Assembly: GCF_034479375.1 (NCBI RefSeq)
Contig: NZ_CP140155.1
Location: 620,001 to 684,000, forward strand
Length of the DNA stretch: 64,000 nucleotides
Direction: 5' to 3'
Source: Rhodopseudomonas palustris
GTDB lineage: Bacteria; Pseudomonadota; Alphaproteobacteria; Rhizobiales; Xanthobacteraceae
Position 1 is the stretch's first letter, and the number at the start of each line of letters is the position of its first letter. The notes beneath the pieces were generated by a model, which ran no database searches, was not told where the DNA came from, and worked only from the letters and a program-made list of their open reading frames with translations. Below, in pieces: positions 26,353 through 38,997 of this stretch. The position numbers were made by a program, and so were the translations under genes.

Positions 26353-27339
26353 ATGCTGTCAAATCAATCGCATAGATTTGCCGTGGCGCCCATGATGGAG
26401 TGGACCGACCGGCATTGCCGCGTGTTCCATCGGCTGCTGACGCGCCGTGCGCTGTTGTATTCCGAGATGCTGACCGCGAGCGCCGTGATCCATGGCGACC
26501 GGGCGCGGCTGCTCGGGTTCGATGCGTCCGAACATCCGGTGGCGCTGCAGCTCGGCGGTTCCAATCCGGCCGACCTGGCGACCGCCGCGAAGATCGGCGA
26601 GGATTTCGGCTATGACGAGATCAATCTCAATGTCGGCTGCCCGTCCGATCGGGTGAAGGACGGCCGGTTCGGCGCCTGCCTGATGGCGGAGCCCGAACTG
26701 GTCGCGGATTGCGTCGCGGCGATGAAGCGCGCGGTGCGCATTCCGGTGACGGTGAAATGCCGGATCGGCATCGACGATCAGGATCCGGAAGCGGCGCTCG
26801 ACACGCTGGCGCGCAGCGTCGTCGCCGCCGGCGTCGATGCGCTGATCGTGCATGCGCGCAAGGCGTGGCTCAACGGTCTGTCGCCGAAAGAAAACCGCGA
26901 CATCCCGCCGCTCGACTACGATCGGGTGTACCGGCTGAAGCGGGCGATGCCCGATCTGCCGATCATCATCAATGGCGGCATCGGCAGTATCGCCGAGGCG
27001 AAGCAGCATCTGGCGCATGTCGACGGCGTGATGCTCGGCCGCGCCGCGTATCAGGAGCCGTGGCGGCTGCTCGACGTCGATCCGGAATTGTTCGGCGATG
27101 CCGCGCGGTACGCCACGATGAAGGACGCGCTCGAGGCGCTGATCCCGTATATCGAGCAGCAACTCGCGCAGGGCATGCGGCTGCATGCGATCACCCGGCA
27201 CCTCATCGGCGCGTATCAGGGCGTCCCCGGGGCGCGCGCGTTCCGGCGCTATCTGTCGGAATTCGGCGTCAAGCCGGATGCCGACACCAGCGTGTTGCGC
27301 AAGGCGATGGTCGCGGTCGAACAGCGCGCGGCCGCATAG
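26353..27339 (+). CDS. dusA: tRNA-dihydrouridine synthase A
   Basis: A 328-aa FMN enzyme that reduces uridine in the tRNA D-loop (U20/20a for DusA). The barrel begins FAVAPMMEWTDRHCR; catalytic Cys96 is in NLNVGCPSDR; IINGGIGS and GVMLGRAAYQEPW are the FMN-phosphate loops; the C-terminal helical domain has the LIGAYQGVPGARAFRRYLSE motif of DusA. Full length. The 5' end of dusA is a known integration site for prophages and islands, and the DNA just upstream is accessory-looking. No strong ribosome site is visible before the ATG. Confidence 0.92.
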   Translation: MLSNQSHRFAVAPMMEWTDRHCRVFHRLLTRRALLYSEMLTASAVIHGDRARLLGFDASEHPVALQLGGSNPADLATAAKIGEDFGYDEINLNVGCPSDRVKDGRFGACLMAEPELVADCVAAMKRAVRIPVTVKCRIGIDDQDPEAALDTLARSVVAAGVDALIVHARKAWLNGLSPKENRDIPPLDYDRVYRLKRAMPDLPIIINGGIGSIAEAKQHLAHVDGVMLGRAAYQEPWRLLDVDPELFGDAARYATMKDALEALIPYIEQQLAQGMRLHAITRHLIGAYQGVPGARAFRRYLSEFGVKPDADTSVLRKAMVAVEQRAAA

Positions 27340-27429
27340 GCGGCGTGAATGGGCAAGTAGTTCGGCGACCCTCCGCTCGGCGCAGGGCTGTCGCCTGTCA
27401 AGTATCAGGATTAGTGCCCCGAGCCTCTT

Positions 27430-27578
27430 CACCCTCCCCTCGAGGGGGAGGGTCGGCACGCAGCCCGCAGAGCGGGGTGCGGGACGGGGTGGGGTGGGCC
27501 GCGGGCACGGCGGATGAACTCTTCGCCACCCCACCCCGCTCGCTGACGCGAGCGACCCTCCCCCTCCAGGGGAGGGTG
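27430..27578. repeat. 149-base palindromic element with 26-base terminal inverted repeats
   Basis: The left arm CACCCTCCCCTCGAGGGGGA... (27430-27455) and right arm (27553-27578) are complementary at 25 of 26 bases. Inside, a G-rich stretch (GCGGGGTGCGGGACGGGGTG) and the complementary CCACCCCACCCCGCTC extend the pairing, so the whole element can fold into one long hairpin. It has no coding capacity and lies between dusA and the convergent cyclase gene. Similar GC-rich palindromes are scattered through Bradyrhizobium/Rhodopseudomonas genomes. MITE-like or REP-like. Confidence 0.7.
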
Positions 27579-27641
27579 ATCGTTGCGGCGACTGCGAACG
27601 CTCAGATGCGATTGTCCCGCCCCCTCGCAGGGCGTTGATCC

Positions 27642-29630
27642 TCAAGCCTCGTCGAGATCGGCGACGACCTTGGCGAGCGCGTCGCGCACCTCGGTGCGAT
27701 CGGCGGAGGCGGTGTCGATGAACAGCCGCATCCCGGGCAATTCCTTGCGAATGATCTCGGCCGGCGTTGCGGCCTTGAGGCCGCGGACCGCGTAGGCACG
27801 GACCGGCTCGCCGAAGCCCTTGACGGTCAGCGCCGGCCGCTCCTCCGCGTCGATGAAGTCGTTCACCAGCGACCAGGTGACGTGGGAGATCAGGATCGAT
27901 CCCGGCTCGCAGTTCTGTTCGAGCCGCGAGGTGAGATTCACCTCGCCGCCGACGATGGTGTAGTCCATCCGATCGGGGCTGCCGAAATTGCCGACGGTGC
28001 AATAGCCGGTGTTGATGCCGATCCGCACCCGGAACGGCCGCTGCGCGCCCGCGGCCAGCCACTCCGTCTCCAGTTGCTTGAGCTTGGTCTGCATCTCGAT
28101 CGCCATCATCACGCAGGCGACGGCGTCGTCCTTGACGCCGCGGCTCTCCGGATCGCCGAAGAAGGCGAGCACGGCGTCGCCGACATATTTGTCGATGGTG
28201 GCGCCGTGCTTCAGCGCGATCTGCGCCATCTCGGCGAGATAGCGGTTGAGCATCGCCGTCAGGTCTTCGGATTCCAGCTTGTCGGTGGTGGCGGTGAAGT
28301 CGGCGATGTCCGACAGGAAGATCGTCAGTTTCTTGCGCTTCGAGGCGATCTCGGCGACCTGATGGCCGCTGAATATCGAGGAGTACACCTGCGGTGACAG
28401 GTATTTCGACAGCGCCGCCGACAGGCCTTCGAGACTGCGGGTGCGGGCTTCGAGTTCGGCGGTGCGCTGCCTCACCATCGAATCGAGATGCTCCTCGCGT
28501 GCCGCGACCTGACCGGCCATCCCGGTGAACACCCGCGCCAACTGTCCGAGTTCGTCGCCGCGATCGGCGGCGGCCGCGAGCATCGCGGGCTCGAAGGTCT
28601 GGGATTCCAGCGCCGACGCGGCCCGGGTGATCTGGCGCAGCGGCGCGGATTGGTGGCGTGCGACGCCGATCGACAGCAGAATGCCCAGAGCGGCGATCGC
28701 GGACGCCGTCACCGCGGCGATCTCGGCCTGACTCTGCACCGTCGCCCACACCCGGTTCATCGGCAGGCGGACCAATGCGGCGCCGACGATCTCCTTCTTG
28801 TCGTTGTGAACCGGCGCGATGACGCTCAGGTTCTCCCGGCTCTCGACGTGCCGGGTCCGGCCGTCGGCGATCACCGAGCCGACCGGTCCCAGCTCCTGCT
28901 TGTTGGGGCCCTCGTGCCGGTCCACACCGTAGACGCCGGGACCGACGATCGCGTCGAGCTTGCGGTCGAACACCCACACCGCGTCGATGTCGCCGTCCGC
29001 CAGCAGGTTCTCCACGGCCCGTTGCAGCCCGACTTTCGCCGTCAACTGCTCGAGCAGTTTCGCACTGCGCCCGACCTGAATGATCCTCGGCTTGTCGATG
29101 CCGCCGACGCCGACATACTTGAAATGCTGATTGTCGATGTCGCGCTTGCGCGCGTCCTGGTCGACCACCTTCTGCTTGCCGGTCAGGAGATCGTGGAACG
29201 CGAAGGCCTGCGGCTGGACCTGGGGCGAAGAGCTGAAAGTGAAGTCGATCCCCGGCGTGCTGTGCAGATAGGCATGGCCTTTGTCGTCGGTGATCCAGAT
29301 CTCGTCCAAGACGGTCGCGTCGGTGATGCTCTTCAGCCGGCGATTGATGTCGTCGGGCGTCATGCCCGCGCGCTCCGCCGCTTCGACGAATTGCGCCAGA
29401 ATGCTGCCTTGCGCCACCATCTCGTCGGCGATCATCGATTCCACCTCGGCCGGAATCGAGCTGGCGAGGCTGGCGCTGCGCGCCAGCAGCCGCGCGACCA
29501 TCTCGCCGGATGCTTCCGCCTCGGTGATGATGGCCCGGCGTGTCGTCCAGGTGAGCAGCGCGGCGGTGACGAGCGTCGCGCCGACCGTCAGCACGGTGAC
29601 GAGCAGGATCAATCGGGTGGTGAATTTCAT
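27642..29630 (-). CDS. Membrane-bound class III adenylate/guanylate cyclase
   Basis: A 662-aa receptor-type cyclase. One N-terminal helix (about 5-28), a large periplasmic sensor (about 30-320, dCache-like), a second helix (about 325-350), HAMP (about 350-405) and a cytoplasmic class III catalytic domain (about 430-620). Metal-binding Asp441 (FLSDIADFT) and Asp485 (YVGDAVLAFFGDP) are present, with YTIVGGEVNLTSRLE carrying the transition-state region. It should make cAMP from ATP on an external signal; AC versus GC specificity is not certain. ATG at 29630 chosen because the sensor helix begins there. Unidirectional with the genes to its right. Confidence 0.88.
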   Translation of the reverse strand: MKFTTRLILLVTVLTVGATLVTAALLTWTTRRAIITEAEASGEMVARLLARSASLASSIPAEVESMIADEMVAQGSILAQFVEAAERAGMTPDDINRRLKSITDATVLDEIWITDDKGHAYLHSTPGIDFTFSSSPQVQPQAFAFHDLLTGKQKVVDQDARKRDIDNQHFKYVGVGGIDKPRIIQVGRSAKLLEQLTAKVGLQRAVENLLADGDIDAVWVFDRKLDAIVGPGVYGVDRHEGPNKQELGPVGSVIADGRTRHVESRENLSVIAPVHNDKKEIVGAALVRLPMNRVWATVQSQAEIAAVTASAIAALGILLSIGVARHQSAPLRQITRAASALESQTFEPAMLAAAADRGDELGQLARVFTGMAGQVAAREEHLDSMVRQRTAELEARTRSLEGLSAALSKYLSPQVYSSIFSGHQVAEIASKRKKLTIFLSDIADFTATTDKLESEDLTAMLNRYLAEMAQIALKHGATIDKYVGDAVLAFFGDPESRGVKDDAVACVMMAIEMQTKLKQLETEWLAAGAQRPFRVRIGINTGYCTVGNFGSPDRMDYTIVGGEVNLTSRLEQNCEPGSILISHVTWSLVNDFIDAEERPALTVKGFGEPVRAYAVRGLKAATPAEIIRKELPGMRLFIDTASADRTEVRDALAKVVADLDEA

Positions 29631-29859
29631 CGAACAACCTGTTGTCGCATGATCGCCTCCGAAACTCGGTCGTCCAGGTTTCGGATCATGCGCGGCCCGT
29701 CGCCCGATCAAATGCGCCGCTCGGTTCACGCGCATTGCTGTCCCTCAAACCGGCGACGACGACCAGCGATCGACACCGGGCCTTCGATCCTCGAACGCGC
29801 GGTCCGGCGTTCGATTCGAACCGCAGCGGCCCCCGAACGATCGGCGGCATCCCACAGGC

Positions 29860-30396
29860 TTACGGATAGCCGTGCAGCCGCAACTGGTCGGCGCGGACCT
29901 CCCAGCTTTCCAGCCGGTCGAGGAAACTCATGCCGAGCAGATTGGTCTTCATCTGGCCGCGCGGCACCACCAGCGCCGGCACCGAACGCTCCACCAGCCT
30001 GCCGATCGCGATGCTGTCGAGCGACAGCTTGGCGGCGCGGGTGCGCCCGCCGGCGGTTTCGACCTCGACGTCGAAATTCAGCAATTCGAGCGGCAGCCCG
30101 GCGGCCTTTGCGGTCTCGTAAGTCAGCACGACCGAGGTCGCGCCGGTGTCGATCACCATCGGCGCGTTGACGCCGTTGACCTTGGCGCGCACGGCGAATT
30201 CGCCGCCGGTGCCGCGCGGGATCCGGACCACGCGGCCATGCCCGGCGCCCGTCGTTGCGGTCGCCGCCGCGACGCCCTTCTTCAGCATCGTCGACATCGT
30301 ATCGCCGGCTTGCGAGATACGCTTCGGGTCGCCATAGGCGACCACCGCGCCCGCGGTCCCCAGCAGCACCGCCAGAACCAGCAGGATCCGGCTCAC
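29860..30396 (-). CDS. Clan AA retropepsin-like aspartic protease
   Basis: A 178-aa protein with a signal anchor (SRILLVLAVLLGTAGAVVAY) and one retropepsin-like domain. The catalytic triad is Asp83-Thr-Gly in VIDTGATSVVL; hydrophobic-Gly LGMSFLDRLESW near the C-terminus is the family flap/second motif (TIGR02281 type). It probably acts as a dimer in the periplasm. Start is GTG at 30396, ten bases past the DUF1289 stop, so the two are probably co-transcribed. Function unproven. Confidence 0.82.
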   Translation of the reverse strand: MSRILLVLAVLLGTAGAVVAYGDPKRISQAGDTMSTMLKKGVAAATATTGAGHGRVVRIPRGTGGEFAVRAKVNGVNAPMVIDTGATSVVLTYETAKAAGLPLELLNFDVEVETAGGRTRAAKLSLDSIAIGRLVERSVPALVVPRGQMKTNLLGMSFLDRLESWEVRADQLRLHGYP

Positions 30397-30406
30397 GGGG
30401 CACCCG

Positions 30407-30613
30407 TCAGTCGGCGCGGTCCGAGCGCGGCTTGGGCGGCTCCAGGCCGGCCGCGGCCATCCGCTCCGGCAAGGCGTCCATGATGGCGAGGCGCTCGTCG
30501 CTGGCGAGCCGGTGCCAGCGTGCGATTTCGGGAAGCGTGCGGCCGCAGCCGTAGCACAGGCCGGTTTGCGGATCGATCAGGCAGACCGCGATGCAGGGCG
30601 TTTCGATGCTCAT
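30407..30613 (-). CDS. DUF1289 small Cys-rich protein
   Basis: A 68-aa protein with the DUF1289 signature: [20 protein letters not shown], with four cysteines (CxxxC-x6-CxxC) that probably bind Zn or Fe, then [13 protein letters not shown] and a helical tail. The family is common in proteobacteria with unknown role. It precedes the aspartic protease by ten bases on the same strand. Confidence 0.85.
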   Translation of the reverse strand: MSIETPCIAVCLIDPQTGLCYGCGRTLPEIARWHRLASDERLAIMDALPERMAAAGLEPPKPRSDRAD

Positions 30614-30658
30614 GCCGGATCGTGACGGACATTGGATGATCTCCGCAAGCCCCCATCG

Positions 30659-32251
<1,593 letters not shown>

Positions 32252-32423
32252 CACCAACACAATTCCAGCGCAAAAACGCGCGCAGCTACACCAGCCTAGA
32301 CTTGGCTCATATCTTCGAGAGTAGCCCTAGAGGGAATGATATTCCGGTTAACAGCTGGCTAACGATTGCGGTTGTCGCCGCGTGAAAACCGCAATCGTCG
32401 GGCGAATCCGTAGTCCCTGCGTC

Positions 32424-33293
32424 TCAGCGTTCGAGCCGCGCCAGCAGGCTGGAGGTGTCCCAGCGCCGGCCGCCGAGCTTCTCGACTTCGGCATAGAAGG
32501 CGTCGACCAGCGCCGTGACCGGCAGGCTGGCGCCGTTGCGGCGCGACTCGGCGAGGCAGATCGACAGATCCTTGCGCATCCATTCGACCGCGAAGCCGAA
32601 ATCATACTTGCCGTCGATCATGGTCTTGTGGCGGTTCTCCATCTGCCAGGACTGTGCGGCGCCCTTGGAGATGGTGTCGATCACCGCGTTGACGTCGAGC
32701 CCGGCCTGTTTCGCAAAGTGGATGCCCTCCGACAGCCCCTGCACCAGACCGGCGATGCAGATCTGGTTGACCATCTTGGTGAGCTGGCCGGAGCCCGCCG
32801 GGCCGAGCAGCTTGCACATCCGCGCATAGGACGCGATCACCGGTTCGGCCTTCGCATAATCCGCGTCGCTGCCGCCGCACATCACCGTCAGCACGCCGTT
32901 CTGCGCGCCGGCCTGGCCGCCCGACACCGGCGCATCGATGAAGGCGAAGCCGGCCTTGGTCGCGGCGGCATCGAGTTCGCGCGCCACTTCGGCGGAGGCG
33001 GTGGTGTGGTCGACGAAAATCGCACCCGACTTCATCGCCGCGAACGCGCCGTCGGCGCCGGTGGTCACCGCGCGCAGATCGTCGTCGTTGCCGACGCAGG
33101 CCATCACGAAGTCCTGATCCTTCGCCGCCTCGGCCGGCGTCGCCGCGACGCGGCCGCCGAACTGTTCGGCCCACGCCTTCGCCTTGGCCGCCGTGCGATT
33201 ATAGACCGTGACCTCGTGGCCCCCCTTCTTGACGAGATGACCGGCCATCGGAAAACCCATCACGCCGAGACCGAGGAAAGCGACTTTGGCCAT
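32424..33293 (-). CDS. NAD(P)-dependent beta-hydroxyacid dehydrogenase (3-hydroxyisobutyrate dehydrogenase family)
   Basis: A 289-aa enzyme of the HIBADH/tartronate-semialdehyde reductase family. The Rossmann start is VAFLGLGVMGFPMAGHL; the substrate loop is DAPVSGGQAGAQNG; catalytic Lys is in LTKMVNQICIAGL; the C-terminal all-helical domain has KDLSICLAESR. It oxidises or reduces a small beta-hydroxy acid. Substrate (3-hydroxyisobutyrate, glycerate, glyoxylate-derived) cannot be settled. Monocistronic by spacing. Confidence 0.87.
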   Translation of the reverse strand: MAKVAFLGLGVMGFPMAGHLVKKGGHEVTVYNRTAAKAKAWAEQFGGRVAATPAEAAKDQDFVMACVGNDDDLRAVTTGADGAFAAMKSGAIFVDHTTASAEVARELDAAATKAGFAFIDAPVSGGQAGAQNGVLTVMCGGSDADYAKAEPVIASYARMCKLLGPAGSGQLTKMVNQICIAGLVQGLSEGIHFAKQAGLDVNAVIDTISKGAAQSWQMENRHKTMIDGKYDFGFAVEWMRKDLSICLAESRRNGASLPVTALVDAFYAEVEKLGGRRWDTSSLLARLER

Positions 33294-33639
33294 GTCTGTA
33301 CCCTTCAGGATTGCGCGGCCCGGCGAAGGCCGGCCGATCGATGTGGAGGATTGCGTGCGGCCCCGAGACAGGCCGGCGGCGGCAGGTGCGCCAGCATAGG
33401 CTGCGAGGCCCGACGGGCAAGGGCCGGTGCGGGGAATTGTCCATCGACCGGGTATCCGCGTCGCGCGGGGTGACCCTCTCGCGGTGCAAAAGAGAGTTTC
33501 GCTGGACTCGGCGACTGCTGTAAACCGGCCGCGACGATCGGGCGAAGACGGCGACAACCGATTCCGCCTTGAATAGGGCGATGCCATGTGATCGGTGGGG
33601 CCCGACCGGTGCGGCGCATATCGGCGCAGGAGATTTCCA
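33294..33639. other. 346-base divergent spacer
   Basis: Separates the leftward dehydrogenase gene from rightward mrp. GC-rich, with short internal complementarities around GGCCGGCC but no clear operator, RNA gene or coding frame. It must contain both promoters. AGGAG at 33629-33633 is the mrp ribosome site. Confidence 0.4.
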
Positions 33640-34758
<1,119 letters not shown>

Positions 34759-34829
34759 CGCAGGGCGGGCGCGCGGTGCGATCGCGGATCACGCGCGACC
34801 GCGATGAGTCCGCCTTCGACTTTGGTTGA

Positions 34830-36065
<1,236 letters not shown>

Positions 36066-36088
36066 TCAGGCGTCAGCAATCACGAAAC

Positions 36089-36122
36089 AGCCCGGCCTCC
36101 GCGAGGGGGCCGGGCTTTTTTT
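36089..36122 (+). terminator. Rho-independent terminator after the TRAP binding-protein gene
   Basis: AGCCCGGCC (36089-36097) pairs with GGCCGGGCT (36108-36116) over a 10-base loop, followed directly by a run of seven T (36116-36122). A textbook intrinsic terminator 24 bases after the stop codon at 36065. Confidence 0.9.
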
Positions 36123-36198
36123 GTCCGAGTTTTGGCCCCGTCGCCATCGAAGGAGCCTGCTGAAAGTACAAACAATGAAGGTGCGGGACTGACTTTCC

Positions 36199-36290
36199 CC
36201 GTCATGGCCGGCCTTGTGCCGGCCATCCACGCTTTCGGTTGAGATTGCGAACAAAAACGTGGATGGCCGGGACGAGCCCGGCCATGACGG
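36199..36290. repeat. Dispersed palindromic repeat, family A (GTCATGGCCGG...CCATCCACG)
   Basis: Arms 36199-36231 and 36258-36290 are complementary at 30 of 33 positions and each is itself an imperfect hairpin (GGCCGG...CCGGCC). The same family occurs at 46028-46117 and, partly, at 25605. It lies between the convergent TRAP genes and has no coding role. Translations of such repeats yield spurious AGLVPAIH-type peptides. Confidence 0.8.
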
Positions 36291-36353
36291 AATTGATAGG
36301 CTGATTGCGGCGGCGCCCGTTGCGCGTCCGCGTCGGCCGATGGAGTGATCCGG

Positions 36354-38195
36354 CTAGAACTTCGGCGGGCCGAAATCGAGCTGCGGCGTTTCCATCTGCG
36401 GGATGTCGAATTCGATCTTCGACGGATCGACCGTGCTGGCGATGCCCTTGTAGTGCATCACCATCGCCGGGAAGGTGATCACCAGCGCCACCATGATCAA
36501 CTGGATCACGACGAACGGCACCGCGCCCCAATAGATCTGCCCGGTGGTGATCGGCGCCATCCGCTTGCCGGTGATCCGGTCGATATAGGACTCTTTGGGC
36601 GCCACCGAGCGCAGATAGAACAGCGCGAAGCCGAACGGCGGATGCATGAACGAGGTCTGCATGTTGACCGCGAGGATGATGCCGAACCAGATCAGGTCGA
36701 TGCCGAGCTTCTCCGCCGCGGGGCCGAGCAGCGGGATGATGATGAAGGCGAGTTCGAAGAAGTCGAGGAAGAACGCCAGCACGAACACCAGGGCGTTGAC
36801 GAAGATCAGGAAGCCGAGCTGCCCGCCGGGCAGCGAGGTCAGCAGCTCCTCGACCCAGCGATGGCCGTCGACGCCGTAGAAGGTCAGCGAGAACACGCGG
36901 GCGCCGACCAGGATCATCACCACGAAGGCCGACAGCTTGGCGGTCGCCTCGGTGGCCTGACGGGTGAGGTCGAAGGTCAGCCGGCGCTTCATCAGCGCCA
37001 GGATCACCGCGCCGGCCGCGCCCATCGCGCCGCCTTCCGTCGGCGTCGCGACGCCGATGAAGATCGTGCCGAGCACCAGGAAGATCAGCCCGAGCGGCGG
37101 CACCATCACGAACACGACCTGCTCGGCGAGCCGGGACAGCAGCTTCAGGCGCAGCAGCCGGTTGATCACGGCGATGACGAACGACAGCGCGACGGTCACC
37201 GACATCGTCAGCACCACGTAGTCCGCGCCGCCCTTCACATCGGTGTAGCGCATCGCCACGATGCCGATCGTGGTCGACAGCACCACGACCAGATACAGCG
37301 ACAGGGTCATGGTGCGGATCACGCCGATGAACGGCCGGAACAGCACCGCGAGCAGCACCACGAACCAGAAGCCCTGCATCGCCATCGCGGGCAGGCCGAT
37401 CTTGTCGAACGCCGGCATGCTCCAGCCGAACCCGCCGAGATGCACCGCGAAGAAATAGGCGGTGGCGGCCGCCGAGATCGCCGCCAGCGGCACGATCATC
37501 GGGTTCTGCAGGGTGTCGTGGTCGCGCAGGGTCTGCGCTTCCAGCGGCAGGCCGGGCGCCGCCTTCGGGGCGAATACGGTCACTAGGAAGATGTAGCCCG
37601 CATAGAGCAGCGACAGCACGATGCCGGGAATGAACGCGCCTTCGTACATGTCGCCGACCGAGCGGCCGAGCTGGTCGGCCATCACGATCAGCACCAGCGA
37701 CGGCGGAATGATCTGCGCCAGCGTGCCCGATGCGGCGATCACGCCGGTGGCGACGCGGCGGTCGTAGCCGTAGCGCAGCATGATCGGCAGCGAGATCAGG
37801 CCCATCGAGATCACAGAGGCGGCGACCACGCCGGTGGTGGCCGCGAGCAGCGCGCCGACGAACACCACGGCGTAGGCGATGCCGCCGCGGATCGAGCCGA
37901 ACAACTGCCCGATGGTCTCGAGCAGATCCTCGGCCATGCCGGATCTCTCCAGCACCAGCCCCATGAAGGTGAAGAACGGAATCGCCAGCAGCGTGTCGTT
38001 GTTCATCACGCCGTAGACGCGTTCGGGCAGCGCCTGCATGAAGTCGGGGCGGAACAGCCCGAGTTCGATGCCGATGAACGCGAACATCAGGCCGTTGGCG
38101 GCGAGCGAGAACGCGACGGGATAGCCGAGCAGCAGGAAGATCACCAGGGAGCCGAACATGATCGGCGCCATGTAGTGGATGAACATCGCGGTCAT
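36354..38195 (-). CDS. dctM: TRAP transporter large membrane subunit DctM (long form)
   Basis: A 613-aa ion-transporter-superfamily protein, longer than the usual 430 or so. Conserved DctM motifs include LLGYPVAFSLAANG, GALLAATTGVVAASVISMGL, GTLAQIIPPSLVLIVMAD and GVATPTEGGAMGAAGA. An insert of about 150 residues with extra membrane helices (about 215-390) separates the halves, as in TakM-type subunits. It mediates Na+-driven uptake with DctQ and the binding protein. Starts 28 bases after dctQ. Confidence 0.9.
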   Translation of the reverse strand: MTAMFIHYMAPIMFGSLVIFLLLGYPVAFSLAANGLMFAFIGIELGLFRPDFMQALPERVYGVMNNDTLLAIPFFTFMGLVLERSGMAEDLLETIGQLFGSIRGGIAYAVVFVGALLAATTGVVAASVISMGLISLPIMLRYGYDRRVATGVIAASGTLAQIIPPSLVLIVMADQLGRSVGDMYEGAFIPGIVLSLLYAGYIFLVTVFAPKAAPGLPLEAQTLRDHDTLQNPMIVPLAAISAAATAYFFAVHLGGFGWSMPAFDKIGLPAMAMQGFWFVVLLAVLFRPFIGVIRTMTLSLYLVVVLSTTIGIVAMRYTDVKGGADYVVLTMSVTVALSFVIAVINRLLRLKLLSRLAEQVVFVMVPPLGLIFLVLGTIFIGVATPTEGGAMGAAGAVILALMKRRLTFDLTRQATEATAKLSAFVVMILVGARVFSLTFYGVDGHRWVEELLTSLPGGQLGFLIFVNALVFVLAFFLDFFELAFIIIPLLGPAAEKLGIDLIWFGIILAVNMQTSFMHPPFGFALFYLRSVAPKESYIDRITGKRMAPITTGQIYWGAVPFVVIQLIMVALVITFPAMVMHYKGIASTVDPSKIEFDIPQMETPQLDFGPPKF

Positions 38196-38223
38196 TCGAA
38201 CCGGCTCCCCAAGGCAATGACCA

Positions 38224-38826
38224 CTATTGTTCTCGAGGCTTGTCGCTGCCGATATGCATCACCAGCCGCTCGGCCTCGAGTTCGGCCGCATGCTGCGACC
38301 CCTGCAGCACGTTGCTGTCGGGGATCACCCCCGCCATCATCGCCGCGCGCTTGATGATTTCCGAGATGCCCTGAACGATCAGCAGGACGCAGGCGATCAT
38401 GATCAGCGACTTCGCCGGCCATTGCGGCAGGCCGCCGGCGCTGAACGATTGTTCGTTCTGATGGTAGGAGACCAGGAAGAACGGGATCGACCACCACAGC
38501 AGGATGATGGCGAACGGCATCAGGAAGAAAACATGGCCGATCATGTCGATCCAGCCGCGCAGCTTGAGCGGCAGGGTATGATTGATGATGTCGATCCGGA
38601 TGTGTTCGTTCTTGAGCAGGGTCCAGGGCGAGCACAGCAGGAACACGACGCTGAACAGCACCCATTGCGCCTCGAGGAAGGAATTCGACGACATATCGAA
38701 CACCTTGCGGATGACCGCGTTGCCTGCCGAAATGATCACCGCGACGACGATCATCCACGACAACCAGCGCCCGATCAGCGTGTTGAAGGCGTCGATCTTC
38801 CTGCTCAGTCCCAGCAAGGCCCGCAA
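38224..38826 (-). CDS. dctQ: TRAP transporter small membrane subunit DctQ
   Basis: A 200-aa four-helix membrane protein with the DctQ signature EAQWVLFSVVFLLCSPWTLL followed by NEHIRIDIINHTLPLK. The C-terminal tail of about 35 residues is hydrophilic. Start is TTG at 38826, supported by GGAGGAA nine bases upstream. It precedes dctM, and together with the binding protein at 34977-36065 makes a complete TRAP importer. Confidence 0.87.
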   Translation of the reverse strand: MRALLGLSRKIDAFNTLIGRWLSWMIVVAVIISAGNAVIRKVFDMSSNSFLEAQWVLFSVVFLLCSPWTLLKNEHIRIDIINHTLPLKLRGWIDMIGHVFFLMPFAIILLWWSIPFFLVSYHQNEQSFSAGGLPQWPAKSLIMIACVLLIVQGISEIIKRAAMMAGVIPDSNVLQGSQHAAELEAERLVMHIGSDKPREQ

Positions 38827-38997
38827 CGCTCGGTTCCTCCCGTTTCCGCCCGGTCTTCGTGATAAGCGAAGTAGCTCTCACAGCCGGAGGCGCGAAGCCG
38901 GGGCACCATTTCAGCGCGCAACCGTGCCGTCAATTGGAAAATGGCATTCCAATGATGGATCAAACGGTTAATACACGGACGAACTGATCGGCCGGAA

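Noticed and set aside
26359..29637. 1092-codon open frame on the minus strand across dusA and the cyclase
   Set aside because: It crosses two well-supported genes in other frames and the palindromic element; composition is Arg-rich without motifs.
36066..36353. Short frames giving AGLVPAIHVF-type peptides
   Set aside because: These are translations of the family A palindromic repeat, a known source of spurious proteins in this group.
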